Assembly (NCBI RefSeq): GCF_009720745.1 | Contig: NZ_WNKX01000033.1 | Location: 1-47,377, forward strand | Length of the DNA stretch: 47,377 nucleotides | Source of the DNA: Massilia eburnea | GTDB lineage: Bacteria; Pseudomonadota; Gammaproteobacteria; Burkholderiales; Burkholderiaceae_D | Reading direction: 5' to 3' | Shown here: positions 42,204 to 47,377 of the stretch, piece after piece | Numbering within the stretch: the stretch's first letter is position 1 | How the letters are laid out: every line of letters starts with the position of its first letter | Notes under the pieces: model-generated | The model's database searches: none | Told to the model about the DNA's origin: nothing | Seen by the model: the letters and a program-made list of their open reading frames with translations, nothing else | Program-made: the position numbers and the translations under genes

Positions 42204-42310
42204 AGCCCGTGTCCCACCCTGGGGTCACACCCGAAACGGGACACGGCCTCTACTGTGATGGCTGAGGCCGTGTCTCATTTCGGGTGTGACCCCAAGGTGG
42301 GACACGGGCT
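42204..42310. repeat. Large inverted repeat (47-bp arms) after the LysR gene
   Basis: Left arm 42204-42250 and right arm 42264-42310 are reverse complements with 3 mismatches in 47, around a 13-base loop. Each arm itself contains GGGTGTGACCCC and GTGTCCCA/TGGGACAC sub-motifs. It begins 7 bases after the LysR stop codon (minus strand). Unrelated in sequence to the GGGTC-W-GACCC repeats. It may work as a strong hairpin at the 3' end of the LysR transcript, but there is no T-run. Confidence 0.9.
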
Positions 42311-42317
42311 CAACCGG

Positions 42318-43250
42318 TCAGGTGGAGAGGAGGCGGGCGCCGGGCCAGGTTCCGGCGCGGCAGAGGTCGGCGGCGACTTGCTGGGTCAAGGCGGCGATGG
42401 CGTTGGCGGCATTAGTCAGGGGGATGTTGCGCGAGGCGCACAGCACGACGGTGCGGCTGATGGCGGGGCTGTTGATGCGCACGCTGCGCATCTGGCCATG
42501 CTCGATTTCCGGCAGCACGGGGGCGACCGGCAATATCGTCGCGCCCATGCCGGCCATGATGGCGGACTTCAGAATCGCGATCGAGTTGATTTCGATGACG
42601 TTGCCGATCACCAGGCCGGCGGCACGCGCCATGGCTTCAATGCGTGGCCGCACGCCGTGCTGCAGGCCGGGCAGGATCAGCGTGGTGTTCAGGGCTTGTT
42701 GCAGCGATACGGTGTTGCGGTCGCTGAACCAGATCGCGTCGTGGCGGCAGATGAAGCGCAGTTCTTCTTCGGCCAGCGGGGTGGTGGCAAACGGGGTCAG
42801 TTGGCCGTCGTCAAACAGCACGGCCAGGTTGACGCGGCCGCTTTTGAGCTGTTCTGCCAGGTTCCCGGTCAGTTCTTCGGTCAACTGCAGCGTAATGTCG
42901 GGATATTGCTCGCGTGCGGCGGTCAGCAGCGGCAGCGCGAGTGCGCCCGAAATACTGTGCGGCAGGCCCATGGTCACGCTGCCGGAAGGCCGGGCGGAGT
43001 GGGTCACCGCGGAGCGGGCATCGGCAACCTGCTTCAGGATGGCCTGGGCGTGGTCGTAAAACACCTTGCCGGCATCGGTACTGACCACGCCTTGCGCGCT
43101 GCGATGCAGCAGCTGTGCGCCCAGTTCTTCCTCCAGCTGGCGCAGCTGCTGGGTAAGAGCTGGCTGGGCCACATGCAATACGAGTGCCGCACGCGACAGT
43201 GATCCATGGTCGACGATGGCGACGAAGTAACGCAGTTGACGAAGTTCCAT
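42318..43250 (-). CDS. LysR-family transcriptional regulator
   Basis: 310-residue LTTR. The winged helix-turn-helix is MELRQLRYFVAIVDHGSLSRAALVLHVAQPALTQQLRQLEEELGAQLLHR in outline (key SLSRAALVLHVAQPALTQQ), followed by a type 2 periplasmic-binding-like effector domain (SVTMGLPHSISGALALPLL, VLFDDGQLTPFATTPLAEEEL, GMGATILP). The N-terminus resembles the Nac/Cbl-like branch. No divergent target gene is present; its neighbours are on the same strand, so the targets are unknown. A perfect 9-bp-armed palindrome lies just upstream of its start and may be an autoregulatory site. Confidence 0.92.
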   Translation of the reverse strand: MELRQLRYFVAIVDHGSLSRAALVLHVAQPALTQQLRQLEEELGAQLLHRSAQGVVSTDAGKVFYDHAQAILKQVADARSAVTHSARPSGSVTMGLPHSISGALALPLLTAAREQYPDITLQLTEELTGNLAEQLKSGRVNLAVLFDDGQLTPFATTPLAEEELRFICRHDAIWFSDRNTVSLQQALNTTLILPGLQHGVRPRIEAMARAAGLVIGNVIEINSIAILKSAIMAGMGATILPVAPVLPEIEHGQMRSVRINSPAISRTVVLCASRNIPLTNAANAIAALTQQVAADLCRAGTWPGARLLST

Positions 43251-43263
43251 AATGCCCTAGGAT

Positions 43264-43282
43264 AACATTGTTAAACAATGTT
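43264..43282. promoter_or_regulatory. Palindrome upstream of the LysR gene
   Basis: AACATTGTT (43264-43272) and AACAATGTT (43274-43282) are perfect 9-bp inverted arms around a single base, 13 bases before the LysR start and 23 bases beyond the GGDEF stop. The AT-rich dyad in a GC-rich genome, with T-N11-A spacing possible, suits an LTTR binding site. It could also be a weak hairpin. Confidence 0.55.
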
Positions 43283-43305
43283 CATCCAAAAGGACAGCCA
43301 AGGAC

Positions 43306-44352
43306 TCAGAAGAATTCGGCGGTATCGTTGGACTCGACGGTCTGCAGCTGGCCGCCGCTGACCAGTTCGTCGTAGTGGCAGGCCATATTGCGGCCGTGGC
43401 TCTTGGCGTAGTACAGCGCCTGGTCGGCGCGGCCGAGGATGATCACCGGCGCTTCATAGGCGCTGATGCTGACGAAGCCGACGCTCACCGTGACCCGTCC
43501 CACTTGCGGGAATTCGTGCTGTTCCACGTTCATGCGGAAGCGTTCGATGATCTTCTTGGCATTTTCCAGCGTGGACGAGCGCAGCAGCACTACGAATTCT
43601 TCGCCGCCGAAACGGAACACACGGTCCTGGGCGCGGAAGGACGATTGCAGCAGGTTGGCGATCAGGATCAGCACTTCGTCGCCATACAGGTGGCCGAATT
43701 TGTCGTTGACGGCCTTGAAATGGTCGACGTCGACCACGGCCAGCCATTGCTTTTCCTGCTCGTGGGGGGAGCGGCGCTCCAGGCCATCGGGCGGCACGGC
43801 CAGCATGTCGTGCTCAATGGTCGCTTGCAGCATCTTGGCCAGCTGGTCGTCGAAAGTCTTGCGGTTCAGCAGGCCGGTCAGCGAATCGCGTTCGCTGTAG
43901 TCCAGCAGGTTCTGGAAATTCCGGTACACGCTGACGATGCCACCAATGATGTGGATGGTATCGCTGGTATAAGGGGTGGGATTGATGATTTCCAGGCAGG
44001 TATCCGCCTTGTCGCCCATCCAGATCGGCAGCCAGAGTGTGTGCTCACCATCGGGCGACATGTAGTCGGCGCTCGATTCATGGTGGGCCAGGCAGCGCGC
44101 CAGGGCGGGGAACATGCTGACCGGATCGCCGGGCATTGCCAGGTCCGCATACTCTTCCATGCGCGCAGGACGGCCGCGCTCGATCACGGCGCGCGGACGC
44201 ACGTACAGCTGGCCTCGTACATTGACGATGCTCAGCACACGTGCCTGCGTGGCGGACGCCAATTCCGCTACCGCCGAGATCACCGAGATGTCGAGCATCG
44301 TGTGATCGCGGTGGCCGGTCATGTCCACCATATGTTTCAGTAGGGAATCCAT
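43306..44352 (-). CDS. Diguanylate cyclase with GAF-like N-terminus and GGEEF active site
   Basis: Cytoplasmic enzyme making cyclic di-GMP from two GTP. The N-terminal 150 residues have a GAF-like pattern without membrane segments. The GGDEF domain begins near DSLTGLLNRKTFDDQL (156-170), has the metal Asp in VVDVDHFKAVND, the catalytic GGEEF at 249-253 and an inhibitory I-site RAQD at 240-243, five residues before it. It ends with ADQALYYAKSHGRN. 348 residues, all key residues present, so likely active and product-inhibited. It is divergent from the Flp pilus locus, and c-di-GMP commonly governs both polysaccharide and pili, but a direct link is inference. Confidence 0.92.
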   Translation of the reverse strand: MDSLLKHMVDMTGHRDHTMLDISVISAVAELASATQARVLSIVNVRGQLYVRPRAVIERGRPARMEEYADLAMPGDPVSMFPALARCLAHHESSADYMSPDGEHTLWLPIWMGDKADTCLEIINPTPYTSDTIHIIGGIVSVYRNFQNLLDYSERDSLTGLLNRKTFDDQLAKMLQATIEHDMLAVPPDGLERRSPHEQEKQWLAVVDVDHFKAVNDKFGHLYGDEVLILIANLLQSSFRAQDRVFRFGGEEFVVLLRSSTLENAKKIIERFRMNVEQHEFPQVGRVTVSVGFVSISAYEAPVIILGRADQALYYAKSHGRNMACHYDELVSGGQLQTVESNDTAEFF

Positions 44353-44651
44353 GTGAGTGTCCGATAACTAGGCGCTCAGTGGCAAAGCAAAGGGGCTTTC
44401 TTAAGGATAGCTGATCAGCATAAATCTTTTTTGTTTTCTCGGCAATTAACTTTGCGCAATTTCATGTAAAACGCGACCTCATTGCAACACACTTCCCGTA
44501 ACGCCAGTTTGACATAGAACACGGCACAGCGAGGAAAAGTTCTGTGCGGAAAGCTTGCGCAATGTCAACTTGCCCGTAGGAATGGCTCCTATAGTAAAGC
44601 CAATGATGCGCTGCACAGGCATCAGACTTTTCCTAGCCAAGGAGATCCATC
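44353..44651. other. Intergenic region between diguanylate cyclase and Flp pilin genes
   Basis: No gene seen. It must hold the divergent promoters. A perfect 10-bp palindrome GCTGATCAGC lies at 44410-44419. A TATAGT (44590-44595) could be the flp -10, but no well-spaced -35 goes with it, and TTGACA at 44509-44514 lacks a partner -10. The stretch 44401-44520 is clearly AT-richer than the surrounding genes. Confidence 0.4.
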
Positions 44652-44825
44652 ATGACAGCACTTTCGGCAGTAAGGCGTTTCATCCGGGATGAGCGAGGCG
44701 TGACAGCCATCGAGTATGGCTTGATCGCTTCCGTGATTGCAGTGGCGGTGGCGACCGCCTTGACCCCCGTCAAGGGGGCGCTCGAGACCGTGTTCGACGC
44801 GGTCAAGACTGCCTTGCAGGGCTAA
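44652..44825 (+). CDS. flp: Flp family type IVb pilin
   Basis: Major pilin of a Tad pilus, 57 residues. The leader MTALSAVRRFIRDERG ends at the prepilin cleavage site G|VTAIEYGLIAS; the mature helix has Glu at +5 and the neighbouring Tyr (EY), both typical of Flp pilins. The remainder is one hydrophobic helix with a short amphipathic tail (LETVFDAVKTALQG). The start has AAGGAG (44639-44644) seven bases upstream. It stands first in the pilus locus, 48 bases before the prepilin peptidase gene that would process it. Confidence 0.93.
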   Translation: MTALSAVRRFIRDERGVTAIEYGLIASVIAVAVATALTPVKGALETVFDAVKTALQG

Positions 44826-44873
44826 GCGGGCGGCCGGCGGTCCGGTGGCGGCCGGGCCGCTGGCCATTTCACC

Positions 44874-45311
44874 ATGAGCGGACTCGAGATCATCTTGCTG
44901 TGCCTGGTTTTCCAGGCGGCGGCTTCCGACCTGGCCTGGCGCCGCGTCCCTAACGTGCTGGTGCTGACAGGCATGCTGCTCGCGCTGGCGCTCCATTGGC
45001 GGCTCGGCGGTGCCGGCGCCTTGCTGGCGCAAGGCCTGGCCGGCGCCAGCATTGGCCTGCTGCTGTTCCTGCCCCTGTATGCGCTGGGCGGGATGGCGGG
45101 CGGCGACGTCAAGCTGCTGGCGATGGCCGGCAGCTTTGTCGGACCGTGGCAGGCATTGCAGGTCGCCTTGCTGAGCGCCATGGCGGGCGGGGTATTGGCC
45201 CTGGTTTGCCTGCAGCTGGCGCGCTGGCGCGGCGGCAAGGCTGACGGCATGCCGTATGCGGTGGCGATCGCCGCCGGCACGATTGCTAGCGTTGCGTTGG
45301 CGCATCGCTGA
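44874..45311 (+). CDS. cpaA: TadV/CpaA-type prepilin peptidase
   Basis: Inner-membrane aspartyl protease of the A24 family that removes the Flp leader. 145 residues with about four hydrophobic segments, the short form without the N-methyltransferase domain. Both catalytic aspartates are visible: AASDLAWRRVPN near residue 19 and GGMAGGDVKLLAMAGSF (GGD) near residue 75. Placement directly after flp confirms the role. The distance to the next gene is 67 bases, with a separate strong ribosome site there. Confidence 0.92.
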   Translation: MSGLEIILLCLVFQAAASDLAWRRVPNVLVLTGMLLALALHWRLGGAGALLAQGLAGASIGLLLFLPLYALGGMAGGDVKLLAMAGSFVGPWQALQVALLSAMAGGVLALVCLQLARWRGGKADGMPYAVAIAAGTIASVALAHR

Positions 45312-45378
45312 CATTTGCTCCGCCTCAATATCCATCTGGAAACCCATGGCTATCATCGTTTCCAACAAGGAGGTCACC

Positions 45379-46668
45379 ATGATCGATTTTGCAGACGATG
45401 AGCAGCCTTTGTTGCCCGCCCCGCCGCGCAGCGTGCAGGACACCGGGCTGGAGCCGGCCATGCTGGCGCAACTGGCCGGCAAGACTTTCCTGGGCGCGGG
45501 CAAATGCCATCTGTCGGTGCTGACCGGCCGCCTGCGCCTGTCGATCAATGTGCTGCGCGAAGTGCTTGATGGCCTGCAGCGCGATCAGGTGGTGGAAGTG
45601 GCATGGCGCGGCGATTCGGACGTCGATGTGCAGTACCAGTTGACGGGCATCGGCCGCCAGCGCGCCACCGAATGGCTGCAGCGCGCACCGTATATCGGCC
45701 CGGCGCCGGTGCCGCTGGAAGCCTGGCGCGCCCAGTTGCAGCGGCAGGCGCTGCAGTTGCCGCCGGTGCTGGCCTCCGACGTGGCTGCGGTATTTTCCGA
45801 CGATTGCCTGCCGCCGCGCATCCATGAGCTGGTCGGCGCGGCCATGCACGCCGGCCGTGCGGTCTGCCTGTACGGTCCGTCCGGCAGCGGCAAGAGCACC
45901 CTGGCGCGCAAGCTGGGGCGCCTGCTGCAGGGCCAGGTGGCCGTGCCGTATGCCGTGGCGGTGGGCAGCGCCATCATCCAGCTGTATGACGCGGCGGTGC
46001 ACCTGGCGCCGCCGTCTTTGCCGGGCCGCCTGTCCGGCGCGCGCGGCGGCGACACGCGCTGGCTGCTGTGCCAACGTCCCATGGTGCAGCTGGGGGCTGA
46101 GCTGGAAAGCGCCATGCTGGACTTGCGCCATGACCCTGCCGGCGGCTGCTACCTGGCGCCGCCGCAGCTGAAGGCAAGCCATGGCCTGCTGATCATCGAT
46201 GACCTGGGACGCCAGCGCCTGCCGGCCAACGCCCTGCTGAACCGGCTGTCGCAATTGCTGGACACCGGTACCGACCAGCTGGCGTTGCCGGGCGGCCATG
46301 CCTTCAGCGTTCCTTGCCAGGCGGCGCTGGCCTTTGCCACCAATATGGCGCCGCACACGCTGCTCGATGGCGCTGCGCTGCGCCGCATCGGCTACAAGGT
46401 GGCGCTGGGCCCGCTGCCGGAAGCGAGCTACCGCAGCCTGCTGCGCCAGCAATGCCGTGCCCGCGGCATCGATGCCGACGAGGGCGCGCTGGCCTACCTG
46501 GTGGGCGAACTGCACCGCGGCAGCGGCCAGCCGCTGCTGGCCAGCCTGCCGCGCGAGATCGTGGCGCGGGTGGCGGAATTCGCGGGCTTCGCCGGCACCG
46601 TGCCAAGCCTGAATCCGGCCACGCTGGACCAGGCCTGGTCCAGCATCTTCGCCGATGGTGCCGCATGA
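45379..46668 (+). CDS. ATPase with winged-helix-like N-terminus in the Tad pilus locus
   Basis: Predicted cytoplasmic protein of 429 residues. The N-terminal 35-100 region has a winged-helix look (LSVLTGRLRLSINVLREVLDGLQRD, then a beta-wing VVEVAWRG and VQYQLTGIGRQRATEWL). The C-terminal part is an AAA/P-loop ATPase: Walker A GPSGSGKST (166-174), Walker B GLLIIDDLGRQRLP (DD at 274-275), a sensor I-like FATNM and an Arg-rich LRRIGYKV. It is not the TadA/CpaF secretion ATPase nor the CpaE/TadZ localiser. ATG 45379 is fixed by AAGGAGG (45367-45373, 5-base spacer), against earlier in-frame starts at 45256 and 45346. It shares ATGA with cpaB, so it belongs to the pilus operon. Function unknown; it may regulate or assemble the machine. 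Confidence 0.8.
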   Translation: MIDFADDEQPLLPAPPRSVQDTGLEPAMLAQLAGKTFLGAGKCHLSVLTGRLRLSINVLREVLDGLQRDQVVEVAWRGDSDVDVQYQLTGIGRQRATEWLQRAPYIGPAPVPLEAWRAQLQRQALQLPPVLASDVAAVFSDDCLPPRIHELVGAAMHAGRAVCLYGPSGSGKSTLARKLGRLLQGQVAVPYAVAVGSAIIQLYDAAVHLAPPSLPGRLSGARGGDTRWLLCQRPMVQLGAELESAMLDLRHDPAGGCYLAPPQLKASHGLLIIDDLGRQRLPANALLNRLSQLLDTGTDQLALPGGHAFSVPCQAALAFATNMAPHTLLDGAALRRIGYKVALGPLPEASYRSLLRQQCRARGIDADEGALAYLVGELHRGSGQPLLASLPREIVARVAEFAGFAGTVPSLNPATLDQAWSSIFADGAA

Positions 46669-47377
46669 AAGGCCGGCGCAGCTTGCTGATGCTGGGCCTG
46701 GCGGCAGTACTGGGCCTGGCGGCCGTGCTGCTGGCATCGCGCTGGCTGGCGCGCCAATCGGCGCCGTCCACCGTGCGCATTGCGGTAGCGGCGGCCGATG
46801 TCGGCCTGGGCCAGCGACTGGCGCCGGACATGCTGGCGCTGGCCGACTGGCCTGGCAGCCACTTGCCGGCGGGCGCGCTGCGCGAGCTGGCGCCGCTGGC
46901 CGGCCGGGTGCTGAAAACCAGCGTGCAGCGCGGCGAACCTGTGACGGCGTCCAAGCTGGCGCCGGCCGGCACCCTGGGCGGCCTGTCGGCCCTGATCGCG
47001 GAAGGCAAGCGCGCCATCACCGTGCGCGTCAACGATGTGGTCGGGGTGGCCGGCTTTGCCTTGCCGGGCAACTTCGTCGACATCCTGGTGCATGCGCCGG
47101 GACAGGGAAATAGCGCCGGCGAACCGGCCTTGTCCAAGATCGTGCTGGAACGCATCCTGGTGCTGGCCGTGGCGCAGGAAGTGGCGCGCGACGACACCAA
47201 GCCGCGCGTGGTGAACGCCGTCACGCTGGAAGTCACGCCCGACCAGGCCGAAAGGCTGGACCTGGCGCGCAGCGTGGGCACGCTGTCGCTGGTCCTGCGC
47301 AACCAGGTCGACCCGCGGCCGGCTGCAACAGCGGGCGCCACGCGGCACAGCGTCCTGGGCGCGGCCGCCGCGGCGCC
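46665..47377 (+). CDS. cpaB: CpaB/RcpC family Flp pilus assembly protein, 3' partial
   Basis: Periplasmic/inner-membrane Tad component thought to act near the secretin. It starts MKGRRSLLMLGLAAVLGLAAVLL, a single N-terminal membrane anchor, followed by an SAF-type domain (TVRIAVAAADVGLGQRLAPDMLALADWP, key VGLGQRLAPDML) and the CpaB core (AITVRVNDVVGVAGFALPGNFVDILV, then AVTLEVTPDQAERLDLARSVGTLSLVLR). The frame is open to the last base, so the stop lies outside. It overlaps the ATPase gene by 4 bases. Secretin (CpaC), CpaE and TadA are expected further downstream. Confidence 0.9.
   Translation, partial: MKGRRSLLMLGLAAVLGLAAVLLASRWLARQSAPSTVRIAVAAADVGLGQRLAPDMLALADWPGSHLPAGALRELAPLAGRVLKTSVQRGEPVTASKLAPAGTLGGLSALIAEGKRAITVRVNDVVGVAGFALPGNFVDILVHAPGQGNSAGEPALSKIVLERILVLAVAQEVARDDTKPRVVNAVTLEVTPDQAERLDLARSVGTLSLVLRNQVDPRPAATAGATRHSVLGAAAAA

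Noticed and set aside
44509..44514. TTGACA upstream of flp, considered as a -35
   Set aside because: No acceptable -10 lies 15-19 bases downstream.
1..47377. Search by eye for tRNA, rRNA, CRISPR arrays, transposases and phage integrases
   Set aside because: None recognised; the only repeats seen are the short palindromic families listed. A covariance-model scan for small RNAs was not possible here.

Overview
The window looks like a chromosomal segment of a GC-rich betaproteobacterium, most likely in Oxalobacteraceae (Massilia / Duganella / Pseudoduganella type). This is inferred from gene content: an exosortase A polysaccharide cluster, a Tad/Flp pilus locus, a fused isobutyryl-CoA mutase, a long fused indolepyruvate ferredoxin oxidoreductase, and short palindromic intergenic repeats. 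It was not tested by any search. I saw no rRNA, tRNA, CRISPR array, insertion sequence or phage gene.

Region 1 (1-19324, all + strand) is a tightly packed exosortase A (XrtA/PEP-CTERM) exopolysaccharide cluster. Its order is: tyrosine autokinase (5' end outside the window), outer-membrane beta-barrel, ExeA-like ATPase, UDP-GlcNAc 2-epimerase, polysaccharide deacetylase, FemAB-like protein, glycosyltransferase, exosortase A fused to an EpsI domain, glycosyltransferase, asparagine-synthase-like amidotransferase, two more glycosyltransferases, PaaK/CapK-like adenylate-forming enzyme, O-antigen-ligase-like membrane protein, second deacetylase and a family 2 glycosyltransferase. Most neighbours overlap by 4 bases, so the cluster reads as one translationally coupled operon. 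It should supply nucleotide sugar, build and modify a glycan, polymerise and export it, and sort PEP-CTERM proteins. No PEP-CTERM substrate gene lies in the window.

Region 2 (19351-24383) is a mixed set: a small hypothetical gene, a MoaD/ThiS-like ubiquitin-fold gene coupled to a BNR beta-propeller gene, a divergent TetR / metallo-beta-lactamase pair with a visible operator, a secreted TonB_C-Sel1 protein and a small coiled-coil hypothetical gene.

Region 3 (24420-33235) is an alpha-glucoside (probably maltose) locus: TonB-dependent receptor, divergent LacI regulator, GH65 phosphorylase, beta-phosphoglucomutase, MFS sugar transporter and a second LacI regulator. Two different CG-centred palindromes suggest that the two LacI proteins use different operators.

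Region 4 (33232-44352, all genes - strand apart from a 25-residue membrane peptide) holds a PhoD-like phosphatase broken by a one-base frameshift, fused isobutyryl-CoA mutase (icmF), indolepyruvate ferredoxin oxidoreductase, a LysR regulator and a GGDEF diguanylate cyclase. The icmF promoter has a MerR-type layout: a 20-bp inverted repeat exactly fills a 20-bp spacer. A related motif precedes the oxidoreductase.

Region 5 (44652-end, + strand) is the start of a Tad/Flp pilus operon: Flp pilin, TadV/CpaA prepilin peptidase, an unusual ATPase with a winged-helix-like N-terminus, and CpaB (cut by the window end).

The most striking features outside the genes are two families of palindromic repeats. 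A GGGTC-W-GACCC family occurs in pairs inside the FemAB reading frame, between icmF and the oxidoreductase, and beside the small peptide gene. At the last two sites the first bases of the repeat supply a gene's TAA stop codon. A 47-bp-armed inverted repeat of another family follows the LysR gene.
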